Positions 1 to 6,661 of a stretch of 8,913 bases of DNA are shown here, piece after piece. The stretch comes from Granulosicoccaceae bacterium (GTDB lineage: Bacteria > Pseudomonadota > Gammaproteobacteria > Granulosicoccales > Granulosicoccaceae), in contig JALZUX010000051.1 in assembly GCA_023301405.1 (NCBI GenBank), forward strand, positions 1-8,913. Reading direction: 5' to 3'. The position numbers and the translations under genes were made by a program. Numbering within the stretch: position 1 is the first letter of the stretch; the number at the start of each line of letters is the position of its first letter. Under the pieces are notes generated by a model. The model was not told the origin of the DNA and did no database searches. It was given only the letters and a program-made list of their open reading frames with translations.

Positions 1-86
1 AATAATACGTCAACACCCCGCCCAGGGATCAAGTTCACTTCTTCCGTCAAACCCATATCGCGTATAATCTGTGCAGGAATTTGCCT
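1..86 (-). other. Short minus-strand open frame running off the left edge, faintly AbrB/MazE-like
   Basis: Reading the minus strand from a TAG at 89-87 to the window edge gives about 28 codons with no stop. The only ATG in frame is at 56-54. The readable part includes IPAQIIRDMGLTEEVNLIPG and then RGVDVL. This loosely resembles the N-terminal swapped-hairpin domain of AbrB/MazE-type antitoxins, where a xIPxxIxxxxGL segment is followed by a V-x-L strand. However, the in-frame stop sits where the conserved N-terminal strand should be, the ATG starts after the IP motif, and no ribosome binding site precedes it. It may be a degraded antitoxin gene, a gene starting at the ATG, or chance. The assignment rests on pattern resemblance only. 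Confidence 0.2.
63..68 (+). promoter_or_regulatory. Candidate -10 element for the crotonase gene
   Basis: A perfect TATAAT lies 35 bases before the chosen ATG at 104. Transcription would begin near position 75, giving a leader of about 29 bases. No good -35 hexamer is visible at 16-18 bases upstream (the closest is the TTCTTC region at 39-44), so the promoter is only partly supported. If real, it places the alternative GTG start at 71 upstream of the transcript start and argues for the ATG at 104. Confidence 0.35.
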
Positions 87-103
87 CTACCGCTGGGAAA
101 ACC

Positions 104-895
104 ATGAACTACGAGAAAATCGGCTTTGAAGTGCGCGATCAAATTGCATGGATCACGATCAACCGTGCATCAGCATTCAATGCACTTGATTTGCAGGCCA
201 TGCAAGAACTTCTTGATATTGCGAACCGCTGCGGCAGTGATCGGGGTATCCGCGCCGCCGTTCTAACAGGCAGCGGCGATAAAGCATTCTGCGCCGGCGG
301 TGATGTTGCAGATTTCGCCGAAAACTCAGACAGAGTCACCCTGCTTTTGAAAGAAATGACCACCTGCCTGCACACTGCAATTTCACGCTTTGCGCGGATG
401 GATGCACCGTTGATTGCCCGTATAAACGGGGTAGCGGCTGGTGCGGGCTTAAGCATGGCAGCTTGTTGCGACTTAGCGATATGCACCACCGACAGCAAAT
501 TCACCAGTGCCTACACCGCCATCGGGCTAACACCGGACGGTAGCTCTACCTATTTTCTGTCTCGAATCATTGGCACTCGTCGCGCCATGGAATTATATTT
601 AACCAATCGCACTCTCACCGCAGCCGAAGCACTGGACTGGGGGTTGGTTAATCAAGTGGTGCCTGCCGATGAACTGGATGACACAGTCGCATCACTCGCG
701 AAACGTTTAGCCAACGGCCCCACCAGAGCCCATGGCGGCGTAAAGAAATTAGTGCAAATGGCAATGAATGACACCCTTGAGTCACAAATGGAAAGGGAAA
801 CCCGCACCATTGTAGAAATGAGTACCACCGAAGACGGAATAGAAGGCGTGAAAGCCTTTTTCGAAAAGCGAAAGCCTGAATTCAAAGGGCGTTGA
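104..895 (+). CDS. Enoyl-CoA hydratase/isomerase family protein, PaaG-like active site
   Basis: This is a 263-residue crotonase-superfamily enzyme of the usual length, predicted to be cytoplasmic and to act on an acyl-CoA thioester. The first oxyanion-hole block AFCAGGD is at residues 61-67 and the second, GVAAGAGLSMAACCD, at 109-123. The two glutamates that catalyse hydration in mitochondrial enoyl-CoA hydratase align here with Ser117 and Tyr137. Instead there is an IGLTPDGSST segment (140-149) with Asp145, as in PaaG-type 2-(1,2-epoxy-1,2-dihydrophenyl)acetyl-CoA isomerases and related delta3-delta2 isomerases. An isomerase or another crotonase reaction is therefore more likely than classical hydration; the substrate is unknown. 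I chose ATG 104 over an in-frame GTG at 71 because family proteins start with a short MNYEKIGFEV-like strand and because a TATAAT at 63-68 would put 71 outside the transcript. Only a weak GGGAAA precedes the ATG. The DUF922 gene follows after 18 bases. Confidence 0.9.
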   Translation: MNYEKIGFEVRDQIAWITINRASAFNALDLQAMQELLDIANRCGSDRGIRAAVLTGSGDKAFCAGGDVADFAENSDRVTLLLKEMTTCLHTAISRFARMDAPLIARINGVAAGAGLSMAACCDLAICTTDSKFTSAYTAIGLTPDGSSTYFLSRIIGTRRAMELYLTNRTLTAAEALDWGLVNQVVPADELDDTVASLAKRLANGPTRAHGGVKKLVQMAMNDTLESQMERETRTIVEMSTTEDGIEGVKAFFEKRKPEFKGR

Positions 896-913
896 AATCT
901 TATTAGCGTTCCC

Positions 914-1522
914 GTGTTAACACTAACTACGTCACCAAGAATAACGCAACGCGGCCTGGTGGCGGCAGCGTTGTGCTTATCGATTGCAGCGTTTAATGCA
1001 GACGCTGAAGTTGCTATCAACGAAACCTATAACTATTACACGGTGCAAGGTAACTCTACTACTGAACTGCGTAAGTCTATCAATAAAAAACGCGACAAAA
1101 ACACCAACATGAAAGGGTTTGACGCCAGCACCCGGTGGACAATAACATGGACATTTAAATACCTGCCCACACAGACAGACTGTCATATCACTGAGGCCAC
1201 AGTGACCGTAGCAATAGAATATCACCTACCTCAATGGAAGGGCCGTGACGACTCAAAAAAGCCCGCTATTAAAAAAGCCTGGGACACCTACAGCGACAAC
1301 TTGCACGATCACGAATTGCAACACGGGAATATCGCAAAAACTACCGCCAAACAAATAGAACGCGGCCTACTCAACATTGCCCCTACACATGGTGACTGCC
1401 AACACTTACAAGCAAAGGGTAACGCGCTTGCATCGCAACTACTGAAGAAATCAAGACAACAACACAGTGACTTTGATATCGCCACAAATCATGGTAGCGA
1501 TACCGGCGCTATATTTCCGTAA
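914..1522 (+). CDS. DUF922 family predicted secreted Zn-dependent protease
   Basis: The product is 202 residues. It has an N-terminal signal peptide: Arg9 and Arg13, a hydrophobic run LVAAALCLSIAAF, and likely cleavage after ADA at about residue 31. The mature part follows the DUF922 pattern: YYTVQGNSTTEL (41-52), RWTITWTFKY (74-83), Cys90, a LPQW segment (105-108), the HELQH zinc-protease motif (133-137), Cys162, and a C-terminal SDFDIATNHG block (185-194) with His193 as a possible further ligand. The two cysteines could form a periplasmic disulfide. DUF922 proteins are annotated as putative metalloproteases from the HExxH signature; I know of no established substrate. GTG 914 is the only normal start between the in-frame TGA at 893-895 and the signal peptide. 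A later GTG at 959 would remove the positively charged n-region. No Shine-Dalgarno is visible, so translation may depend on the crotonase gene 18 bases upstream. Confidence 0.85.
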   Translation: MLTLTTSPRITQRGLVAAALCLSIAAFNADAEVAINETYNYYTVQGNSTTELRKSINKKRDKNTNMKGFDASTRWTITWTFKYLPTQTDCHITEATVTVAIEYHLPQWKGRDDSKKPAIKKAWDTYSDNLHDHELQHGNIAKTTAKQIERGLLNIAPTHGDCQHLQAKGNALASQLLKKSRQQHSDFDIATNHGSDTGAIFP

Positions 1523-1827
1523 CGCCAACCACACAGCTACGACGTAAGCCATTCCGCGGCAAGGCCACACTAATCTGCACCATTCATTGGGGTCGCCACT
1601 TAGCGACTGATCAGCGACAAGAGTTAGCAGGAAATAGCCTGATCAAACTAAAAAAAGTTGCCCGGAAATTCCGAATTACAGTAGACCTGAGAAGGTAAAA
1701 GACAGACAACCCGGTTAAAGCATGCTAGACAACAGTCTTGATGGTTTTTCTTATTGCAAGGATAACTATTAGCGATATCACCGTAAACGAGCGTCATAGA
1801 CTGATCTCTAGTTAACATACTAAGTAC

Positions 1828-1841
1828 CCTTAGCGTTAAGG
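1828..1841. repeat. Small perfect hairpin CCTTA-GCGT-TAAGG
   Basis: Five-base arms surround a four-base loop, and the right arm runs into AAGGAGGG, which would be a strong Shine-Dalgarno on the + strand. No start codon lies at a usable distance downstream, so the SD-like sequence is orphaned. It may be chance or a remnant of a lost gene. Confidence 0.25.
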
Positions 1842-2136
1842 AGGGTTACATAGGCTATTCTAACCATCGAACCCATCCTTCTCCATGCAGTGCTTAATTC
1901 CTACTTCGGAAAGACACCCAAACTTATCCATCTCATGGAAGAAGTATTCATTTAACCGCGATCCCCGACGTTATGCCAATACCGGGACAACAGGCTTACA
2001 CGGCTGCGTCGGGCTAATTACTTCGCCCATTCTAAATGAGACAAATCTGCGAAGCACCTGAACACAGATTCGCCAAAATCGCCCGCCAGCGGTATTCAAA
2101 CGAGACAGGCACCTCATACCTATTACAAATGCTGCC

Positions 2137-2142
2137 TACAAT
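2137..2142 (+). promoter_or_regulatory. Weak candidate -10 (TACAAT) for the lipoprotein gene
   Basis: TACAAT differs from the -10 consensus at one base and lies 69 bases before the lipoprotein ATG. A -35 element at the right distance is poor (CTCATA-like, near 2113-2118). If used, the leader would be about 60 bases and would contain the CCTTCGCGAAGG palindrome. Confidence 0.25.
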
Positions 2143-2180
2143 GTTTTAAAAAGGTAAACTTGCGCATTTTCGATCCTTCC

Positions 2181-2192
2181 CCTTCGCGAAGG
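2181..2192. repeat. 12-base perfect palindrome CCTTCGCGAAGG
   Basis: A perfect dyad that could form a four-pair stem with a CGCG loop. It is followed by CAGCATTTTTAG and lies 13 bases before the GGAG of the lipoprotein gene. It could be a regulator binding site, a leader hairpin, or a very short terminator-like structure for read-through from upstream. The stem is too short to call a terminator with confidence. Confidence 0.3.
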
Positions 2193-2205
2193 CAGCATTT
2201 TTAGT

Positions 2206-2209
2206 GGAG
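2206..2209 (+). promoter_or_regulatory. Shine-Dalgarno with unusual spacing before the lipoprotein start
   Basis: GGAG ends one base before ATG 2211, which is too close for a normal SD-to-start distance. The in-frame TTG at 2217 (third codon) sits 7 bases from the GGAG, an ideal spacing. Initiation could therefore be at the TTG; the signal peptide works with either start. Confidence 0.4.
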
Positions 2210-2210
2210 T

Positions 2211-2807
2211 ATGACCTTGCAAACTAAATTTCTTCCCAAACTAGCGGTGCCTGTTTCCGTGATTGCTTTCACCCTGACCGCGTGTAGCGGCGGCGGCAGC
2301 AACGGCTTATCAACTACCAGCAACACCGACAACAACTTGGCGACAACCGTCCCCATCGACTGGACCGGACGCGCTTGTGAATCTCCCGCTTTTAGAAATA
2401 CGTTGGGCACGTATACCGGTGAATTGCAATTTCAAGACAGTGCGGCGCGCTCGTGCCGATGGAGCGCCGAAATTACCATCGCTGGCTCAAGTGCATTAGC
2501 CACGGAAGATTGCAACCTTTCAGGGAACATCGAAGTTACACTCATTGAACAAGGTACCCAGCTTGAAGAATCTCCGTATCTTTGCGCAGAAATAAATCAG
2601 GCCACTGACTACGCGACGGGTCTTCAAGAAACTCTTGATCTTAACATTGCCACCCCAACCTCGTTTCAGCTGCAGCTCGAAGCCCCCTTTCCAGAGTTTG
2701 ACGTAAACGGACTCGCGTTAGTTAACGCGGTCACTCAATTTGAATCGATAGTCGTTGGCGGTGATCGATTAACCGCCGTGACTGGTACCATCGAAAGAGG
2801 CAATTAA
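2211..2807 (+). CDS. Putative lipoprotein of unknown function
   Basis: I do not recognise this 198-residue protein's family. Its N-terminus is a clear type II (lipoprotein) signal peptide: Lys6 and Lys10, a hydrophobic core LAVPVSVIAF, and a lipobox LTAC with the acylated cysteine at residue 25. Ser at +2 rather than Asp suggests delivery to the outer membrane. A flexible linker rich in Gly, Ser, Thr and Asn follows (about 26-48). The mature domain (about 49-198) holds four further cysteines at 56, 82, 101 and 125, an even number that would allow two periplasmic disulfides. The alternating pattern of its later segments suggests a beta-rich fold. No catalytic motif is visible. It appears monocistronic: a 688-base gene-free region precedes it and the convergent lpd gene ends 156 bases beyond it. 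ATG 2211 and TTG 2217 are competing starts because of the Shine-Dalgarno spacing. Confidence 0.75.
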   Translation: MTLQTKFLPKLAVPVSVIAFTLTACSGGGSNGLSTTSNTDNNLATTVPIDWTGRACESPAFRNTLGTYTGELQFQDSAARSCRWSAEITIAGSSALATEDCNLSGNIEVTLIEQGTQLEESPYLCAEINQATDYATGLQETLDLNIATPTSFQLQLEAPFPEFDVNGLALVNAVTQFESIVVGGDRLTAVTGTIERGN

Positions 2808-2832
2808 GCCATTCGGTCTAGCTTTTAACGTT

Positions 2833-2852
2833 TGGGGCACGTAGTAGCCCCA
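2833..2852 (+). terminator. Hairpin in the convergent lipoprotein/lpd intergenic region
   Basis: TGGGGC and GCCCCA form a perfect six-pair, GC-rich stem around an eight-base loop, 25 bases after the lipoprotein stop. No T-tract follows on either strand, so it is not a textbook intrinsic terminator. Its placement between two convergent genes makes transcript-end stabilisation or weak bidirectional termination plausible. Confidence 0.35.
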
Positions 2853-2900
2853 CAACAAATCAAGTCCTTCCCGGAAACAGCCCCCGTAGCCAGGCTAAGG

Positions 2901-2918
2901 AATTTCAAGTCAGAAATT
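2901..2918 (-). terminator. AT-rich hairpin downstream of lpd
   Basis: AATTTC-6-GAAATT gives a six-pair stem 46 bases beyond the lpd stop on the minus strand, extendable by G-T wobbles at the outer end. The stem is weak and has no T-run on the lpd side, so it is a poor terminator candidate, recorded for its position. Confidence 0.2.
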
Positions 2919-2963
2919 TTAATCAATAGAAGTTAGAAGACTTTTATTAACCCATGACTTCGG

Positions 2964-4352
2964 CTAAATATGCAGCGCTCGCCCGGTGATCTGCATACAT
3001 GCCTCGGCAAAACCTTCACTCATTGTTGGATGTGCATGCACAGTAGCCGCTATGTCTTCAGCGCACGCGCCCATCTCCAATGCCAGTACAAATGCGGCTG
3101 ATAATTCAGAAACACCCACACCGACCGCTTGAATGCCCAGAACCACACCCTGCTCTTTAGTAGCGACTACTCTAATAAACCCTTCTTCAGCTTCGGTCGT
3201 CATCGCCCGGCCATTGGCCTGAAACGGAAATTGCCCAACACTTATTTCATGGTTAGCGACTATTGCTTCAGATGGCGACAATCCCACCGTCACTATTTCA
3301 GGATCAGTAAAGCATACAGCCGGTATCGCTACTTTATCCCACGATTGGTTTTTACCGGCAATGATCTCTGCGACTAGTTCTCCCTGTGCCATCGCACGAT
3401 GAGCCAGCATGGGTTCGCCTGTGACGTCACCTATCGCATGAACACCGCGCATTGAAGTCTGGCACTTGTCATCAACTTTTATAAATGCCCCGTCCATTGT
3501 CAGGCTGAGTTCCGCAAGGGAACAACCATCAGTGCAAGGCCGACGACCTACAGTGACCAATACTTTATCGGCTTTAATAACTTTCATATCACCATCAGCA
3601 GACTGAACTTCAAGACCCGCCTGAACCATGCCCTGTGCTCTGGCGTTTGTCATTACCACAATCCCTAATGCAGCCAAACTCTTAACAACCGGAGCCGTCA
3701 GATCAGTATCGTACTGCGGCAGTATTTGATCAGCGGCTTCGATGACAACTACCTGTGAGCCTAGTTTGGCGAACGCGATGCCTATTTCAAGACCAATGTA
3801 TCCACCGCCCACTACGGCTAACGTTTGCGGTACTTCTTCAAGGGCCAACGCTTGAGTTGATGAGATAACATCACCGGAGAACGGCAACGATTCTAGCTCG
3901 ACAGGGACAGACCCGGTCGCAATAACGATATGTTCTGCACTAATGGTTTTGTCACCGTCGGCAGTGGTTACCACCACCGTTTTTCCATCAAGAAAATTAG
4001 CAGTGCCCTGAATTGCCGTTGCTCCTGATTTTTTCAACAAGCCAGACACACCAGAGTTTAAGCGACTAACAATGCCATCTTTCCACCTGACTGACTCAGA
4101 CAGGTTGATCTCTGGTGATGCGGCAGTAATACCCAACGCACCACCGTTGACAAACGCACCCAGCTTATGAAATTCATCAGCCACATGAATCAACGCTTTG
4201 GATGGAATACAACCCACGTTAAGACAGGTACCTCCGGGCTTTTGCGATTCGACGATAACCGTATCTACCCCCAACTGCGCCGCTTTAATTGCACAGACAT
4301 AACCACCAGGGCCAGCACCAATCACTAATAGCTTACATTTTAGATCAGTCAT
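2964..4352 (-). CDS. lpd: Dihydrolipoyl dehydrogenase (E3)
   Basis: The 462-residue flavoprotein reoxidises dihydrolipoamide on the E2 subunit and reduces NAD+. The FAD-binding GAGPGG is at residues 12-17. The redox-active disulfide is Cys43/Cys48 in GTCLNVGCIPSK. The NAD-binding GGGYIG is at 182-187. A second FAD segment, AIGDVTGEPMLAHRA, is at 306-320. The dimerisation domain ends with the catalytic His441-Glu446 pair in HAHPTMSE. Length and every catalytic residue are normal. ATG 4352 starts three bases after the E2 stop, with AGGGGA seven bases upstream inside the end of the E2 gene. As the last gene of an E1-alpha/E1-beta/E2/E3 operon it is probably dedicated to the branched-chain complex, although such E3s can be shared with other 2-oxoacid dehydrogenases. 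The stop is TAG. Confidence 0.95.
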   Translation of the reverse strand: MTDLKCKLLVIGAGPGGYVCAIKAAQLGVDTVIVESQKPGGTCLNVGCIPSKALIHVADEFHKLGAFVNGGALGITAASPEINLSESVRWKDGIVSRLNSGVSGLLKKSGATAIQGTANFLDGKTVVVTTADGDKTISAEHIVIATGSVPVELESLPFSGDVISSTQALALEEVPQTLAVVGGGYIGLEIGIAFAKLGSQVVVIEAADQILPQYDTDLTAPVVKSLAALGIVVMTNARAQGMVQAGLEVQSADGDMKVIKADKVLVTVGRRPCTDGCSLAELSLTMDGAFIKVDDKCQTSMRGVHAIGDVTGEPMLAHRAMAQGELVAEIIAGKNQSWDKVAIPAVCFTDPEIVTVGLSPSEAIVANHEISVGQFPFQANGRAMTTEAEEGFIRVVATKEQGVVLGIQAVGVGVSELSAAFVLALEMGACAEDIAATVHAHPTMSEGFAEACMQITGRALHI

Positions 4353-4355
4353 TAT

Positions 4356-5645
4356 TTAATCCCCTACAAACAACATGGCGGGTTTTTCAAGCAGCGTTTT
4401 TAGCTTTTGCACCATCACTGCCGCATCCCAACCATCAATCACGCGATGATCAAAGCTTGCAGAGATGTTCATCATCTTTCTGGGTACAAACTGCTGTCCG
4501 TCCCAATGCGGTCGCACCGCTATTTTGTTAATTCCTATAATGGCTACTTCAGGGTAATTAATAATTGGCGTGGTGGCGATTGCCCCAAGCGGCCCTAACG
4601 ATGAAATAGTGATCGTTGACCCCGTTAATTCATCGCGCGTAGCACTACCATCACGACTTCCTTCAGCAAGCCGCCCGACTTCCTCGGCGCTTTGCCATAA
4701 GCTTAAGGTTTCACAGTGCCGAACCACCGGTACCATTAAACCGGCCGGGGTTTGTGTCGCAATGCCAATATGCACACCGCCGAATTGATGAACCACACCG
4801 GCGTCATCATCATAAGTAGCATTCAGTTGCGGTTGCTCCGCCACCGCCTCAACTATAGCCTTCATCATAAAAGGCAATACCGTCAGCTTAGCGCGTTGAT
4901 CTTTATGCGCGGCGTTTAGCTCTGTTCGCAGCTCTTCAAGGTTAGTAACATCAATCTCTTCAACAATTGTGATATGTGGAATGCGCGCCTTCGAAAGCGA
5001 CATCTTCTCTGCAATCTTACGACGCATACCAACCACTTTGATGTCTGTAACAGTGGTATTCGCTGCTCGTCCGGCAGACGATGCCAGCGGTCCGCCCTGT
5101 TGTATCCAGGTGTCTATGTCTTCATGGCTTATACGGCCCGCAGCGCCTGATCCGGTAATCAGCCGCAGATCAATACCATTATCTTTTGCACGCTTTCGCA
5201 CCGAAGGCGCCGCCAACGGCTTACCGCCTTGAGCATTACCATGTGTCACAGCAGACGGGGGTTTCTTTGGTAACTCAGGCACCGTTTTTTTAGTTACCGG
5301 GCGCTTCACATCAGCCACAGGTGCCGCCACAGGAGCAGGTTCGGCAACCGGAGGTGTAGCTTGACCAGCACTGGCACCAGCGCTGTCAGATTGATTGCCC
5401 TCCCCATCTACTTCCAATCGAATCAACTCAGCACCAACGGCAATTACATCGCCAATATCACCACCAAGCCAGATCACTTTGCCGGTAATACTTGAAGGAA
5501 TTTCTACAGCGGCTTTGTCGGTCATCACGGCACCAAGCACTTCGTCTTCCAAAACGGTATCGCCAACTTTGACGTTCCATTCGACAAGCTCTGCTTCTGC
5601 CACACCTTCACCAACATCTGGCAGGCGAATAGAATAAGTACCCAT
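4356..5645 (-). CDS. bkdB: Branched-chain 2-oxoacid dehydrogenase E2 (lipoamide acyltransferase)
   Basis: The 429-residue E2 core transfers the acyl group from its lipoyl arm to CoA. It has one N-terminal lipoyl domain (about 4-80) with lipoyl-lysine Lys44 in MTDKAAVEIPS; this T-D-K-A/T-V-E-I-P-S form is typical of branched-chain rather than pyruvate or oxoglutarate E2s. A Pro/Ala-rich mobile linker (about 84-142) leads to the peripheral subunit-binding domain (about 145-180, APSVRKRAKDNGIDL...GRISHEDID). The catalytic domain (about 200-425) contains the active-site SFDHRVIDG with His400 and Asp404. ATG 5645 starts two bases after the E1-beta stop. GGAGG, formed by the last E1-beta codons, lies seven bases before it. 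The single lipoyl domain and full length match Pseudomonas-type BkdB. Confidence 0.93.
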   Translation of the reverse strand: MGTYSIRLPDVGEGVAEAELVEWNVKVGDTVLEDEVLGAVMTDKAAVEIPSSITGKVIWLGGDIGDVIAVGAELIRLEVDGEGNQSDSAGASAGQATPPVAEPAPVAAPVADVKRPVTKKTVPELPKKPPSAVTHGNAQGGKPLAAPSVRKRAKDNGIDLRLITGSGAAGRISHEDIDTWIQQGGPLASSAGRAANTTVTDIKVVGMRRKIAEKMSLSKARIPHITIVEEIDVTNLEELRTELNAAHKDQRAKLTVLPFMMKAIVEAVAEQPQLNATYDDDAGVVHQFGGVHIGIATQTPAGLMVPVVRHCETLSLWQSAEEVGRLAEGSRDGSATRDELTGSTITISSLGPLGAIATTPIINYPEVAIIGINKIAVRPHWDGQQFVPRKMMNISASFDHRVIDGWDAAVMVQKLKTLLEKPAMLFVGD

Positions 5646-5647
5646 CG

Positions 5648-6661
5648 CTATGCCTCCATGACTTCGGTCATTGTACGGCCCAGCCTTTCAGGGCTTGGGA
5701 AATAGTCCCACTCTTGTGCGTGCGGATAAGGTGTGTCCCACCCGGTCACACGAGCGATAGGCGCTTCTAAATGATAGAAGCATTCTTCCTGCACCAATGT
5801 GCAAAGCTCTGCGCCAAAGCCCGAGGTACGAGTTGCTTCATGCACAACGACACATCGGCCAGTCTTTGATACTGACTTCACTATGGTATCTAGATCAAGT
5901 GGCAGTAAGGTGCGCAGATCTATGATCTCGGCATCGATACCGGTCTCTGCCGTGGCAGCTTCAGCCACATATACCATGGTGCCGTAAGCCAGTATGGTCA
6001 GGTCGGCGCCCTCACGCCTGATAGCCGCTTTACCTAGCGGAGTAATATAATAGTCTTCCGGCACCTCACCCAATTCGTGATTACGCCACGGTACCACTGG
6101 CTTTTCATGATGACCGTCAAATGGACCGTTATACAGACGCTTAGGCTCCATGAATATCACCGGGTCAGGATCTGCAATAGAAGCGGCTAACAATCCCTTC
6201 GCATCATACGGATTTGAAGGCATCACAGTCTTTATGCCACACACCTGAGTAAAGACGGCTTCAGGGCTTTGGCTATGGGTTTGTCCACCAAAAATACCGC
6301 CACCTACCGGCATTCTAATTACCAGCGGGCAGGTAAAGTCACCTCCCGACCGATGTCTTAGACGTGCTGCTTCAGAAACAATTTGATCGTAGGCCGGATA
6401 AACATAATCTGAAAACTGAATTTCAACACAAGGGCGTAAACCATACGCTGCCATACCGATCGCCGTGCCTATTATTCCGGACTCATTGATGGGTGCATCA
6501 AAACATCGGCTAGCGCCATATTTCTCTTGCAAGCCTGCCGTGCAACGAAATACGCCACCAAAGAAACCAACGTCCTCTCCGTAGACAACAACTCTTTTAT
6601 CAACTTCCATAGCGTTATCAAGGGCGTTTTGAATCGCCTCGATCATAGTCATCTTAGCCAT
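5648..6661 (-). CDS. bkdA2: Branched-chain 2-oxoacid dehydrogenase E1 component, beta subunit
   Basis: The 337-residue beta subunit pairs with the E1-alpha protein to form the thiamine-diphosphate heterotetramer that decarboxylates branched-chain 2-oxo acids. The transketolase-like pyrimidine-binding domain is N-terminal: VVVYGEDVGFFGGVFRCT (24-41) and INESGIIG (58-65) with Glu60, the residue expected to activate the thiamine ring. GGGIFGGQTHSQSPEA (120-135) includes His129, the conserved active-site histidine. The C-terminal transketolase domain carries LRTLLPLD and VVHEATRTSGFGAE. The length is normal for the family. ATG 6661 overlaps the E1-alpha stop by one base (TAATG), and GGAGG in the final E1-alpha codons lies ten bases upstream, so translation of the two subunits is probably coupled for equal amounts. 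Confidence 0.95.
   Translation of the reverse strand: MAKMTMIEAIQNALDNAMEVDKRVVVYGEDVGFFGGVFRCTAGLQEKYGASRCFDAPINESGIIGTAIGMAAYGLRPCVEIQFSDYVYPAYDQIVSEAARLRHRSGGDFTCPLVIRMPVGGGIFGGQTHSQSPEAVFTQVCGIKTVMPSNPYDAKGLLAASIADPDPVIFMEPKRLYNGPFDGHHEKPVVPWRNHELGEVPEDYYITPLGKAAIRREGADLTILAYGTMVYVAEAATAETGIDAEIIDLRTLLPLDLDTIVKSVSKTGRCVVVHEATRTSGFGAELCTLVQEECFYHLEAPIARVTGWDTPYPHAQEWDYFPSPERLGRTMTEVMEA

Larger units (their letters stand above)
1523..2210. other. 688-base stretch with no credible gene
   Basis: All frames on both strands are broken often. The few ATG-initiated frames I traced are 8-18 codons long and lack usable ribosome binding sites, for example 1722-1772. No tRNA, rRNA or recognisable ncRNA fold was found. 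Small symmetric elements are present: GTCGC-6-GCGAC at 1592-1607, the 11-base CGGAA-A-TTCCG at 1663-1673, a CCTTA-GCGT-TAAGG hairpin at 1828-1841, and CCTTCGCGAAGG at 2181-2192. No clear terminator follows the DUF922 gene. The right end must hold the lipoprotein promoter. The rest may be decayed coding sequence, but nothing in it is recognisable. Confidence 0.6.

Noticed and set aside
139..504. 121-codon minus-strand frame inside the crotonase gene
   Set aside because: It lies wholly antisense to a well-supported gene, and its composition is that of a shadow frame with no recognisable domain.
652..1020. 122-codon minus-strand frame spanning the crotonase/DUF922 junction
   Set aside because: Antisense to two supported genes, with no family resemblance.
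1727..1749. AGAC-AACA-GTCT hairpin followed by a T5 run, as a terminator for the DUF922 gene
   Set aside because: The stem has only four pairs, the T-run starts six bases after it, and it lies about 200 bases beyond the stop.
1722..1772. 16-codon + strand frame starting ATG CTA GAC
   Set aside because: No Shine-Dalgarno, very short, and no sign of conservation can be judged from the sequence.
1850..1885. GGTTCGAT on the minus strand, resembling a tRNA T-loop
   Set aside because: The flanking five-base arms do not pair, and no acceptor or anticodon stem can be assembled around it.
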